DNA of 64,000 bases from Lottia gigantea (GCF_000327385.1 NW_008707550.1:1-64000); one strand, 5' to 3'. Shown: positions 1 through 11,345, counted from the stretch's first letter. Translations and numbers: made by a program. Notes: a model not told the origin generated them from the sequence alone.

Positions 1-18
1 AGCATTAAAATGACTTAC

Positions 19-203
19 AGATTTAGTATATAATGTGTTATTAAAGTTGGTATGGTGTTAAAATAGTGGGATGACCCTTGTAACTTTAATCCTTTCTCTG
101 TTGTCTCTATTAAATAATGGTCTACTGTGGAACTTTTTTCTATTTTAGACTGTACAGATAGAGCTAGTGATTCCTTGTGACTTGATTGACGTACCAGGAA
201 AGA
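19..203 (-). CDS. spri: RIN/sprint-family protein, exon encoding second half of SH2 domain
   Basis: Internal coding exon of a Ras and Rab interactor (RIN; sprint in Drosophila) family gene that continues beyond the left edge. On the minus strand it is bounded by a TTTATTTTTCAG acceptor (base 204 side) and a GTAAGT donor (bases 18-13). It opens in phase 0 with SFLVRQSSHKES, the betaB strand of an SH2 domain with the phosphotyrosine-binding Arg of FLVR. It continues through HYLIETT and ends near FNTIPTLITHYILN, matching the typical SH2 C-terminal pattern (hydrophobic, S/T, L, I/V, xHY). It leaves two bases of a split codon. Known for the family: SH2, proline-rich region, RIN homology, VPS9 (Rab5 GEF) and Ras-association domains, acting in endocytic and receptor signalling. 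Only the SH2 part is visible. The family call rests on remembered sprint/RIN sequences, not on an alignment. Confidence 0.85.
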
Positions 204-220
204 CTGAAAAATAAACATAA

Positions 221-630
221 CTGAATATAAATATTGTTAGATATTGATGGTTTATACATATCTGAATATAAATATTGTTAGATATTGATGGTTTATACAT
301 ATCTGAATATAAATATTGTTAGATATTGATGGTTTATACATATCTGAATATAAATATTGTTAGATATTGATGGTTTATACATATCTGAATATAAATATTG
401 TTAGATATTGATTGTTTATACATATCTGAATATAAATATTGTTAGATATTGATGGTTTATACATGTCTGAATATAAATATTGTTAGATATTGATGGTTTA
501 TACATATCTGAATATAAATATTGTTAGATATTGATGGTTTATACATGTCTGAATATAAATATTGTTAGATATTGATGGTTTATACATATTTGAATATAAA
601 TATTGTTAGATATTGATGGTTTATACATAT
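221..630. repeat. 41-bp minisatellite, about 10 copies
   Basis: Unit CTGAATATAAATATTGTTAG plus GATATTGATGGTTTATACATAT-type continuation, starting at 221, 262, 303 and every 41 bases to 590. Copies are nearly identical, with a few single-base variants (for example ACATGT for ACATAT). The array begins only about 17 bases from the splice acceptor of the 203-19 exon, so it fills the usual branch-point zone. Confidence 0.97.
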
Positions 631-1410
631 CTGTATAAAAAAAAAATTGCATATCATATGAATGAATGAAAAAGTTATAAATTTTCTCTATTGTAGCCAA
701 CAAGCATTATATAAGACAAGATTTAATTTTCTTATAGCTCCTATAGGTTTGGATAATTTGGATTTTTTTGATTTGTTGAAACTATATCGGATCTGGTGTT
801 GCTCCTACATGATATGTGGCTTGTAATTTCATCAACAAAGATAATTTTAAAGTAATTTCCATTCAAAGGTAGAGTTCAAAGGTAATGTAGGTTTGTGGTT
901 TTAACTATAATATAACTATTAAATGTTAAGGTATTTTGATGTTTTTAATACTAAGACTATAAATATTATTTTGAAGATGTTTTATTTAGACACCTGTTTA
1001 TAAAGTATATAAGTAATGGTAAGGATAAAACTAGCCATATGATATCTATTGTTATTATTACTATCCAGCTAAAGGAAATTGTCTTAGATCAGTTTACCGT
1101 CTCACCAAGCTACCTGTGTAATATTTAAAGTCAAGAATTTCTGTAAATTACTACCACATTGGACTGAGGTTATACAGTACTTTAGTTAGTTCAATATACA
1201 AAGAAGGTATCACGACTTTCCCTTTATGATGGTTATATGTTATATAAATTTACATACACAGCACATGTATATTATAATGTAAGATCAGAAAAATTCTTTT
1301 AATACCAAGGAAATTGGTCAATCAAAATTAAGTCATCAGAGATTAGTCACGTGATAAATTGTCACAATAGAAGTAACTGTCATAGTAATTGGTAACATAA
1401 AAAATTAATC

Positions 1411-2030
1411 AGAGTAAACTGGTCTCAAGGTAAATTGGTCAAAAGTTTTACATTAATCAGAGTAAACTGGTCTCAAGGTAAATTGGTCATAAGTTTCAGA
1501 TTAATCAGAGTAAACTGGTCTCAAGGTAAATTGGTCATAAGTTTCAGATTAGTCAGAGTAAACTGGTCTGAAGGTAAATTGGTCATAAGTTTTACATTAA
1601 TCAGAGTAAACTGGTCTCAAGGTAAATTGGTCATAAGTTTTACATTAATCAGAGTAAACTGGTCTCAAGGTAAATTGGTCATAAGTTTTACATTAATCAG
1701 AGTAAACTGGTCTCAAGGTAAATTGGTCATAAGTTTTAGATTAGTCAGAGTAAACTGGTCTGAAGGTAAATTGGTCAAAAAATTCAGATTAGTCAGAGTA
1801 AACTGGTCTGAAGGTAAATTGGTCAAAAAATTCAGATTAGTCAGAGTAAACTGGTCTCAAGGTAAATTGGTCAAAAAATTCAGATTAGTCAGAGTAAACT
1901 GGTCTCACGGTAAATTGGTAACAAGTTTAACATAGCCAGAGTAAACTGGTCTCACGGTAAATTGGTAACAAGTTTAACATAGCCAGAGTAAACTGGTCTC
2001 ACGGTAAATTGGTCATAAGTTTTAAGATAC
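1411..2030. repeat. 48-bp minisatellite, about 13 copies
   Basis: Unit AGAGTAAACTGGTCTCAAGG followed by TAAATTGGTCATAAGTTTTA and an ATTAATC link. Units start at 1411 and 1459 and repeat every 48 bases to 1985. Variants fall into sub-blocks (TCTCAAGG, TCTGAAGG, TCTCACGG; CATAAG versus AAAAAA), showing block-wise spread. The period is a multiple of 3, so a long plus-strand open frame (1435-1935) of 16-residue repeats results, but nothing suggests it is translated. Degenerate relatives lie upstream at about 1310-1400. Confidence 0.96.
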
Positions 2031-2912
2031 CAGTGTAACATTTGGTCACAGCAATATTTCTTCATGGCCAGATCTTTCAAATTATAAAATATTCCAAAAA
2101 AGTCAAAATAATTTTCAAATAAACATTAATAATTCAAGTGATTAATTTACAATAAAAACAAACATGAACCATGCAACTATCAGATCAGATAGCCCAAGGT
2201 GAAAAATGTTCAAAAATAAACAACATTAGTGAAGGGGAACTGCCAGCAAAAAAACAAATGTACCCCGTGATGGCATGATCACTCACATATGAAAATGTGG
2301 AATTCAAGATAAAACTGATCGTGGGAGAGTTATGGAAAAACTCAAGAAATTCTTGAATTTGGATTGAAAATAAGGTGTGTTTGATAAGAGTGTATCCTAC
2401 AATCACTTGAATGTGTAAATAAATCATCTTTAGAGTGGGTGGAATTCAAGCTAGGAGTGATATCAGGAGTATAATCTTCATTCATTTGTAGCTTATTCTC
2501 TTGATAGAGATCAATTGAAAAGGTCAATCACTTAAAGGCAAACATCCTAACCTTTGTTAATCAGATATGAAGAAAAGTTGAGAAAGAAGTGTCAAAATGT
2601 CAGGAGTTATGAGAGAAGTATTCTGATATTGTAACATTTAACTCAAAATATTCTACTCAGTGTCTGTCTGTATGAATGAAAATAATATCTTCTGCTACAT
2701 AACATTTATAAATATCAGGTACTTGTAACATTTACTGACCCCTTTCATTCATACAAAAACTACAAACATTGCTGTGGGCCAAATTCAAGTATGGGTTAAT
2801 TTCTGGGAAGGAAGTATGCTTAAATAGTGTGCTAGCCCGATTTGTCTCTTTAGAAAGCCCTTCTCTCAAGTTAACTTAATAAGACCAAAGTCATTTGCAG
2901 CATGTGCTTTAA

Positions 2913-3300
2913 GGTACTGACAACGTAGTTTGCAGTTTATATATTCGCAACTTATATTGTAGGGTACTGACAACGTAGTTTGCAACTTATACTGTAGGGT
3001 ACTGACAACGTAGTTTGCAACTTATACTGTAGGGTACTGACAACGTAGTTTGCAACTTATACTGTAGGGTACTGACAACGTAGTTTGCAACTTATACTGT
3101 AGGGTACTGACAACGTAGTTTGCAACTTATACTGTAGGGTACTGACAACGTAGTTTGCAACTTATATTGTAGGGTACTGACAACGTAGTTTGCAACTTAT
3201 ACTGTAGGGTACTGACAACGTAGTTTGCAACTTATATTGTAGGGTACTGACAACGTAGTTTGCAACTTATATTGTAGGGTACTGACAACGTAGTTTGCAG
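2913..3300. repeat. 35-bp minisatellite, about 11 copies
   Basis: Unit GGTACTGACAACGTAGTTTG followed by CAACTTATACTGTAG. The first copy (2913) is longer by about 15 bases; from 2963 the period is exactly 35 to the last copy at 3278. The only common variant is ATACTG versus ATATTG. Confidence 0.97.
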
Positions 3301-3460
3301 TAATTTTTTAATTATGTTATATCTGTTAAACTATCTTTCATTTACTAATATCTTGTTTTTTGTTATATCTTGTGTCTGACGAGGGGGCCAATGTTGTTCA
3401 TGATATATGCATCTTCTTATTAATGATTCCGTCCCCCAGATTGTGTGTGATAGGGTTTGG

Positions 3461-3524
3461 GTTGGGCTAGACATCACTTTGTCCAGTGATGTGTTTGGCG
3501 CATAGTAGGTTTATTAAGCCCAAC
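3461..3524. repeat. Nested inverted repeat (stem-loop)
   Basis: Outer arms GTTGGGCT (3461-3468) and AGCCCAAC (3517-3524) enclose a perfect inner hairpin, ACATCACT (3471-3478) and AGTGATGT (3485-3492) with a 6-base loop. It lies in a locally less AT-rich block (about 3370-3530) following the 35-bp array. It could be part of an old mobile element or a structured RNA; neither is shown. Confidence 0.6.
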
Positions 3525-4068
3525 TAGTTTATGATATTGTTTATAAATCATTATGATTTATTGTTTATTTGATTGTTGTTTGTTTATTATGCTATTTTTT
3601 CATTCCTTCGTCATTTTAAATAAATGGCATTATCACACACTATCTGGTTTTGATTTATCATGGTAGAGGGTGAAGAAAGGGAGAACACAAATAGTGTTGT
3701 GGTAAAATTACCAATCATTGAACTCTATGGATCTGAAGGCATTCTTAAACAAATGAGATGCCTTTCAAATTTTGTTTGTGGTTGAGCCCCACAATTACTA
3801 AGATCCTATGATTTATTGCTTATTTCAGCTGCAGTACAACATTTTTTTGAAAGAGGGGTCTGGATTCACAAGAGAAGTCAATTTGAAAATAAAAGTTGTC
3901 AGCCACTTTGATAAAGAATAGAATTGAAATTGTAATGTAAGAAATAGGAGCCTGAACATGTATCAAGAAACAGTTACAAGTATTTCGCATGAGTGGCGAA
4001 TCTCTAATTGAAATAATGCAAGAGCAGGCCACGGAACATATTTATTATGGTTTATAATAGATACTTAC

Positions 4069-4203
4069 CCCAGTAGGCAAGTCTTTTAGAAAATGGACAG
4101 CACCAGTTCTTCCTATATTTGATAGCAGCCATATTGAATGTGTTTTAGACAATCTTTCTAACAAGCTTATTTCACGATATCCATCATTTGGTGTCATTTG
4201 ACT
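4069..4203 (-). CDS. spri: RIN/sprint-family protein, exon encoding first half of SH2 domain
   Basis: A 135-base (45-codon) exon in phase 0 at both ends. The acceptor is GATGTTTTCAG and the donor GGG|GTAAGT. It encodes SLLERLSKTHSIWLL and GRTGAVHFLKDLPTG. The pattern 'LLERL-x-x-TH-x-IW-L' followed by a glycine just before FLVR is a hallmark of the RIN/sprint SH2 domain (human RIN2 has LDRLLHTHPIW; Drosophila sprint has a very similar THPIWF segment). It joins in phase to the 203-19 exon, giving PTG-SFLVR across the junction. The 3865-base intron between them holds three minisatellites. The pairing of domain halves across a precise phase-0 intron is the main evidence that this is a real gene. 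Confidence 0.88.
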
Positions 4204-4847
4204 CTGAAAACATCAAATATATTCCATGAAAACCATTTCAATTGAATTCAGACTATGCTATCTATAGTTTATGCACAAACACAATAATTTTGATTAGCAA
4301 TGACAAACGTTTTATAAATAATCAAAATTGGTGAAATCAAAGTTGAAATTAATTAGAAAAAATAACATAATTAATCATTTCCTTTAATTATAATAACAAT
4401 GTATTGATAATTCAACACTAAAACATGTATGTCACTATGGATTTTTAATATACGAACTATGAAATAAAGGATATAAATGACAAAGGAAGAATGATTTTGC
4501 ATTAAATTGACTTTCAGAAAGGTGCCATAATCAGAGATAACAGTTTTAAAAAAAGAAAAATGGAGTTTCATATTGTACAACATCATATTGGACTAATAAG
4601 AAGATTGGCTGTACTATGAAGAGCACAATGAGAGTCATTTTCCATGTTCAGTGATAACCATTTATCTACTCTCTTGCATTTCAGCAAACTCCAAAACTAA
4701 TCAAAGAGTGACTTGACTGGAGATAATTTTATGATGAAGACACCTGTTTTGCCCATACAAAATCTTCATCAGAGTGATATATATATATATACAGATAGGC
4801 ATATGAACAAAGTAAGCTACAATTAGTTTTATAAAAATATTACCTAC
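4204..4847 (-). other. Short intron of the RIN/sprint gene
   Basis: A 644-base AT-rich phase-0 intron. I see no repeats or further exons in it. Confidence 0.7.
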
Positions 4848-4968
4848 CTGTCCTGTATCATTAAATGAATTCATGTCCTGTTGAGGTGAGATACTGGGGT
4901 GAAGATCTTCATCATGTCCACTATCACTTGTTGATTCATTATCACTTAAACTCAATTCATTTACACAA
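4848..4968 (-). CDS. spri: RIN/sprint-family protein, acidic linker exon before SH2
   Basis: A 121-base exon with acceptor TATTTATACTATTGTAG and donor ACAG|GTAGGT. Its first base completes a codon begun in the previous exon, followed by 40 codons ending DTGQ. It encodes CVNELSLSDNESTSDSGHDE and a Ser/Pro-rich tail. The DSGHDE stretch sits where human RIN2 has an acidic DSGYDS motif just upstream of SH2 (from memory). It is rich in Ser, Asp and Glu, so probably a disordered and phosphorylatable linker. The longer open frame around it (5252-4701) is mostly intron read-through: the flanks are low-complexity Asn/Tyr/Ile-rich sequence. Confidence 0.8.
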
Positions 4969-7121
4969 CTACAATAGTATAAATATAATGATAATATAGA
5001 ATAATATAGTTTGATAATATAGTTTGATAATATGACATATGTTGAATTAGTTTGATAAAATATATTTGATGTAGTTTGGTAGCATATTTTGATTAAAATT
5101 TTTGAGTTTGACAATACCTTTTGATGTAGTTTTGATATCATAGTTTGATTAAATTTTTGAGTTTGGCAATATCTCTTGATGTAATTTGGTAACATAGTTT
5201 GATAAAAATTGTTGAATGACTTTATGTCATCATTCAATTTATCAAACACCATGAAATCAAAAACTTAGTTAATTAAATAAGTAATCCCTGGAGCAGATAT
5301 TTCTATGATTTCAAGAAATCTTAGTTCCATAATAACTTGACTAGAAAGATTTGTAAAATAATAAATCATATTTGGCTTATCTAAACCACTGACAGTCCAA
5401 ATTAATTTACCAACAGTTCAAACTAGTTTACTTTACTCAAATGAAAAAATTCTTTTGTATTGAAATCATGACAATCTGATTAAGTTTATTAGCAAATCCA
5501 TACCCTTTCTGAGAATCTCATATCTTACATACATCCATAGAGTTCATCAATTTTATAAATATATGATATGGTTTAAATTAGATGGCAGATCACAATAAAT
5601 TATATAGCCTATGTTTTGTAATTGTTGCTTAGAAATCCAGAAGTTTTCGCTGTAAACAATACTTTTTCACCTTAATTATTGAGCAATTAGACACCAAAGA
5701 TTTTGGGTAATTAACCCTTGATTTTGGCAGACTTGAAGAATGTTTATGCCAATTTCTAATGAGAAACAATTTGCCAAGAATTAAGTTCCTCTAATCACAT
5801 TTACTTTTTGAAATCTAAAGATTTCAAATAGAACTAGGAACACTTAGATACATCTAAGATATTTCAAAACTATGCCATAACAAAATTCTTAAATTCGTTT
5901 AATGAATTGAACACAAGTCCTACTTTTCTGCTTCTCAAGACAACAGCATAAACCAATCTTTCAATACACAGTATACCAAGCATACAGGACATCAACTGTA
6001 TACTTATTCCATGTCAGCACGGACACCATTTTACTAAGTCAAGGGCAATAACTTAAAAACCATTTATTGAATAATAGTCAAATTCAAACTTCACCATTAT
6101 CTTATCAATGTATACGAAAACCTCTTATACTGTACTATTATTTATTATTGGTTGCTAGTTATTGGTTGAATAGTTTGGTGTACTCAAATTGTTATACTAG
6201 GTTTAAATTTTCAAAGAATAAAAACCACGTATAGCAGTAAAAAAAAATAATAAAAAAGATTTTAACAAAATAAGCTTACAAATATTTTTTTTACGTTTTT
6301 CTCCGCGTCATATATCGTCATACGAGGTTTCAAGCGCTCACCCACGATATTCATATGGGCGTATAAAAACTATGTTTGGAAGGCATAAAAAAGACAGTTG
6401 ACAATCATTATGTTAAGGTATCATGAAGGTGTCAAGAAGAATCTGGTTAATTGTAGGAAGTATGATGTCTGTACAGGTAAAAACATCTTAATTGTACAGT
6501 ATGTAAAAACTAGTATGATATTTATTCATGTTGGCATGATAATATGATCAATTTACAAGATAAAATACAGGTTTTATGTCTGATATCAAGACTCATTCTA
6601 GCAGGTATTTAAACATGTTTATTATCATTTTCTAACAATTATTATTGCCTTCTTGGTGCAAAGTAAGGCACAAGCTGTATTTACCAAGAAGAAAAGCAAC
6701 CCGTTTCCATCTATCATTTAAATTAATGGTCTTATACTCGTGATTGTAAAGGGCTTGTAAGAGCTTCTATTGGCAACTTTTTGATTTCCTGTTAACCCAA
6801 TATGACATTTGGATCTGCAGAAATTGTCAGCAGTCTCAGTTTAAATGACTGATAGGATGCATCTCCATGATTGCTGTGATTAATTGGAAGTATAGAGGAT
6901 TTAAAAAACTAACTATTAGAAATAGAAGCTTTGGGTGTCTCAAATTGAAAACTTTTTAATAAAGATATGTCTTGCATATCTTCAAATACTTACATCAATA
7001 ACACATTATTTATCTAACAACCATGAAGAACTTATAAACTGAACTGAAAATATCTATGGGATTGTTTTAAAATTCTTCACTTTCAAAAGAATTTTACAGA
7101 GTAAATTAAATTAATGCATAC
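4969..7121 (-). other. Intron of the RIN/sprint gene
   Basis: The left part (about 4985-5220) is a degenerate AT-rich tract with repeated AGTTTGATAAT and TTGATGTAGTTTGGTA motifs. The rest is unremarkable except for a less AT-rich island at 6300-6480 that looks like a plus-strand promoter with a short exon (annotated separately). Confidence 0.65.
6300..6476 (+). promoter_or_regulatory. Candidate plus-strand promoter and signal-peptide-like first exon within an intron
   Basis: A CpG-containing stretch (CTCCGCGTCATATATCGTC, then AAGCGCTCACCCACGAT) is followed by a TATA box, TATAAAA at 6362-6368. About 55 bases on, ATG at 6423 opens MKVSRRIWLIVGSMMSVQ and ends at CAG|GTAAAA (6476/6477). This is the form of a first exon coding a signal peptide: basic start, then a hydrophobic core. 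An earlier ATG at 6410 opens another frame through the same donor. I could not find a matching downstream exon, so this is only a candidate gene start on the strand opposite to the host gene. Confidence 0.3.
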
Positions 7122-7306
7122 CTGACAAGATTAGCATGTTTAATTTCTTCTTGATGGTAACAAGCTACAGGTCCCTCTGGTATGTTTTCACTGCCACTTG
7201 ATGAATATTGAATATAGTTTTTTTCACCTGTACCGTCTTGATAGGGATATAAATGACATATATCTGTCAGCAGAAGATCCAAATCATTTGCTATGTTACT
7301 TAACAT
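7122..7306 (-). CDS. spri: RIN/sprint-family protein, N-terminal exon
   Basis: A 185-base exon. The acceptor GTGTATTTCAG directly precedes ATG, and the donor is GTCAG|GTATGC. It encodes MLSNIANDLDLLLTDICHLY and runs to KHANLV, leaving two bases that complete a Ser codon with the next exon. Because ATG is the first codon, the exon can act either as the start (after a noncoding 5' exon) or as an internal exon after the alternative coding first exons at 12518-12501 and 26101-26054, which both end in phase 0. The segment LDLLLTDI fits the loose pattern of an LD-type amphipathic helix (L-D-x-L-L-x-x-hydrophobic), as in paxillin and in the N-terminus of RIAM/lamellipodin. That functional reading is inference. 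Confidence 0.78.
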
Positions 7307-8020
7307 CTGAAATACACAAACAAATCAAAATTGACAGTTTACAATTGAGATGCAATTATCTTAAATGAATGATAAGTGTTAACTTACTTCGCTGCATTTC
7401 AGATGAAAAGAAGAATGTAATAAGATAAAAGTCTATAAGTTTACAACTTTGCACAAGTAGGGATTATCAGATTAACAACAAAAACCTAGCATACTCAGGA
7501 AAAAAAGCAGTTTGCCTACATAATATTATGTTTGAAAGAACACCTTGGATACCAAGAAAAATGTGATAAGATAAAACTCTATAAGCTGCCTGGGTTCATC
7601 AAGTTAAAAGCAAGTACCTGATGTCCTTTTTTCTCAAAAATTAAAGATTTAATGGTGATAGAATTGATAAAATAAAAATAAAATTGATTTTCGTGATTGA
7701 ACAATCAGATGAGTGGTATGCCAAAGTCATCCTTTGTGAGGTGGTGGAGGAAAGAGCAGTATCATCATGCTAAAAAGAACATATTGTATATCAAAGAGAA
7801 TGTAATAAGATAAAAGTCAATAATGATAATAATTAGCATGTATAGGTAATTATATTACCAGTAGATAGTAGTTATAGTTGATAGATCTAACTAATCATTC
7901 TACTGACAAATTACATACTAATTATATTGACTATATAGTACTCTAGATACCAGCATCATTTCATTACAGGACATATACTAGCAAACCTAATCAACAGTTT
8001 TAAAACAGCAAAATAAACTA

Positions 8021-8440
8021 ACAGCTTTATTGATTTATCCAAATCAACATACAGCTTTATTGATATATCCAAATCAACATACAGCTTTACTGATACAGCC
8101 AAGTCAACATACAGCTTTAATGATACAGCCAAATCAACATTCAGCTTTATTGATACAGCCAAATCAACATACAGCTTTATTGATATATCCAAATCAACAT
8201 TCAGCTTTATTGATACAGCCAAATCAACATACAGCTTTACTGATATATCCAAATCAACATTCAGCTTTATTGATACAGCCAAATCAACATACAGCTTTAC
8301 TGATATATCCAAATCAACATTCAGCTTTATTGATACAGCCAAATCAACATACAGCTTTACTGATATATCCAAATCAACATTCAGCTTTATTGATACAGCC
8401 AAATCAACATACAGCTTTATTGATACAGCACAATCAAATG
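8021..8440. repeat. 30-bp minisatellite with 60-bp higher-order period, about 14 units
   Basis: Unit ACAGCTTTATTGATATATCC + AAATCAACAT. From about 8111 two variants alternate: an A unit (ATACAG...GATATATCC) and a B unit (ATTCAG...GATACAGCC), giving a 60-bp repeat of a dimer. A period divisible by 3 gives long open frames on both strands (8030-8446 plus; 8477-7956 minus), whose translations are simple repeats and not genes. Degenerate relatives continue to about 8640. Confidence 0.96.
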
Positions 8441-10940
8441 CTTTAGAGATACAAGATGCGTACTGAAAAAGCCACATTGTTAGATCTATAATAATAGCAA
8501 TATTTGATATGGCAAATTACTGTTTTCCAAATCAACAGCTTTATCTGTTACATATTCAACAGCTGGATCAGTATTTGTTACCACAACCAGCCTTATTGGT
8601 GGTCAATTCAACAGCCTTGATACAGCCAAACCATCCTTGATCGTCAACTTTAAACCATTATATTTTTTTATAAATTTGTTAATTAATATGTTTACATAAC
8701 TCATTGATATATCTCATTTGGCATGTTTTCAAGAATTTGAAAGAAATTAAGGAAAGTTATAAATGTATAATCAAATCTGTCAACACTTCATCAAATTCTA
8801 GGAATTTCCAGATAGACACCTTCTAATACCAGAAACTCATGATCTGATACGATATCAGAATGCCACTAGAGGAATGAAATGCTCAGATCTTAAGAACAGT
8901 TTAGATCACTTTGCACCTGGGTTTGTCAACTATACATGTTAGTTTTGCATTGCATGTAGCCTGCATAATTCAAAAACAATAATTGAACATAAAATCATCT
9001 CCTTAAATCAAAATTAGAAACCCTAATATTTTTTTCTAAAAACATGTCCGAAGTTAAACAGAGAAAAAAAATATTATCACCTTGATTTTTTCTTCTAGCG
9101 TCATTTTCAGCCTCTTTTGTGAGCCTCTATTCTACACTATAACTTTTAATAATACACATTAGATTCAATTACCACACTAACATCGTTTTGAAAACAGGTA
9201 TCATGCTACATTGAAATCAGGTCTGGCAAGGATATTGAATTGTGTTTAAATTGAGTTAATTACAATCTCACAACCAATCACTAATGTCAGACTAATGATG
9301 TTTCTTAAAATATCCTACTGTCAATGTCAAGTATTGCCAATGTAAAGAAAGTCATATAAACCTTGTGGAAATTTCCAATTACATAACATACAGTATCTGA
9401 AAATACCAATCTTCTTTGATGTTCAGTTTTAAATCATAATTGTAATTTTCACTCTCACATCATGTAATTACCAAAAATTACAAATCTTGTGGTTGAAACA
9501 TATATGATGTGGAAAAATTACATCCGAATGCTGAACAGCTGTAAAAAGTGGTTTAACAACACAAAACTTTTGAAGTCTAAGTTGAGATAATTCCAAAGAG
9601 TAGAAAGGATCAATCATTACAAAATTGAAGACCAGTGAAACATTCTTTTACGTTTTCAATACACTTAATAAACAGCACTCTTTGTGTCAATGAAGCATCA
9701 CTGTCCATTAGTTGACAACTTTCCAAAAATCACTGTATCAAAGTTTCTATGTTGTATATAGAACCAACTGTACACAATGTTGATTAGCAATCCAGATATT
9801 TTACTTAAGTAGCAATTGTACATATTCATTGGACAGCATATTTAGATTTCAGTACTGTAACACTATTGGTATTTGACATCAAATCAAACTCAAAAGCACA
9901 TAATATATAAACTAACAAGAGATTTCAATATAAATAAATTCATTTAAAATTCCATCTGCATATCAATTCAAACTGTCAAAAAGTTGCCAACTACGTGTAT
10001 CAAAGAGTGGTCAAATGATGAAACTAACCACTATCCACCAGGTCCCTACTTATATCTATTAATCCTTTAATACTGGACATATGGTTTATTATTGATTTCT
10101 ATTACTGACCATTGAGGGTAATTAATGGGTGGTCAAATTCATTGATCTTTTCATCTGGTTTTTAGAGATCTATTGTATATCCTGTATACAGGTATCTAGT
10201 CCTTTATTTTTATAGTCCAATTCTTAGGTAATGGAAATCAAATATTTATCTCCAGTCTGATGCAATAAGTTTTATCTATTTGTTTAGCTAAAATCCAATT
10301 ATCACTTAAAGATTGTCCTATATATAACTATTTATCTAAATCTTGATATAGATCAAACATTATTGACAATGTGATTTAAAACTGGTAATCCCCTAATTTT
10401 GAAATCAAAACAAATTATCTATCTTATTTTAGACACCTTTATTTAATCCAAGATTAAAATTTAATTAAATTTGAAGAAATTTCTTAATCCTCTTTAAAGA
10501 AAGTCTAATTCCATATACACAATAGCAGGAACTCAATTATAAGAGCCCAATTGGTCATATGAAACAGGGAAATAACAGACATGAAAATAGTTTACACCCA
10601 TTTTGAATCTCCTCCTTCACTTAAAAAGGCTTTAATATTACAACTCAACCTTTATATTACATTTAAAGGTTTAGAAATGGCTTTGGAAGTGATTTGAAAA
10701 TTTGAGGAAGAGGAAGAGATTTGATCGATATGCCTGTGAATTTCATTTGTGTGTTATTTCCATGTAATTACCATACATAATTGGTATCCTTAAATGAATT
10801 ACTAACTAGTTAAAATAATTTTCCATCACATTCTAGAACATTCTCTAAGTTTCAGAAACTTGTGAGGTATGAAAATGGGGTATGCAAATTATTATGATCT
10901 AGTAAAACCTAACTGAATACCTAACAGGAATTCTGAATAT

Positions 10941-11204
10941 CAGCATGGGATGATGTAATTTGTTTCGGCGTGGGATGATGTAATTTGAAACAGCATGGGA
11001 TGATATAATTTGTATCGGCATGGGATGATGTAATTTGAAACAGCATGGGATGATGTAATTTGTATCAGCATGGGATGATGTAATTTGTATCGGCATGGGA
11101 TGATGTAATTTGTATCAGCATGGGATGATGTAATTTAAATCAGCATGGGATGATGTAATTTAAATCAACATGGGATGATGTAATTTGTATCAGCATGGGA
11201 TGAT
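10941..11204. repeat. 25-bp minisatellite, 11 copies
   Basis: Unit CAGCATGGGATGATGTAATT + TGTAT, at 10941 and every 25 bases to 11191. Variants occur at the link (TGTAT, TGAAA, TAAAT) and at CAGC/CGGC/CAAC. Confidence 0.95.
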
Positions 11205-11345
11205 AATAAAAAATTCTCACTGTTAAAATAGTGCTCTAAACATCACTTGTAGAGAGATAGAGAAATATTTAAACTTGAATCATGTTGTTACTCAGAGTTT
11301 CATGCTATGCGATCTTCAGACACCATAGCAAGATGTAATCTGTAT

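Larger units (their letters stand above)
204..4068 (-). other. Intron of the RIN/sprint gene, minisatellite-rich
   Basis: Phase-0 intron between the two SH2 exons. It holds three tandem arrays (221-630, 1411-2030, 2913-3300), a nested inverted repeat (3461-3524) and an AATAAA on the plus strand near 3620. Between arrays it is AT-rich sequence with no other exon I can support. Confidence 0.75.

Noticed and set aside
1435-1935. 166-codon plus-strand repeat protein
   Set aside because: It is the 48-bp minisatellite read in register. It starts inside the array, has no promoter or splice context, and is antisense to an intron.
4701-5252. 183-codon minus-strand open frame as one protein
   Set aside because: Only the 4968-4848 part has coding character and splice borders; the rest is AT-rich intron read-through.
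7956-8477. 173-codon minus-strand and 138-codon plus-strand repeat proteins
   Set aside because: Both are the 30-bp array read on opposite strands. Openness of both frames follows from the period being a multiple of three.
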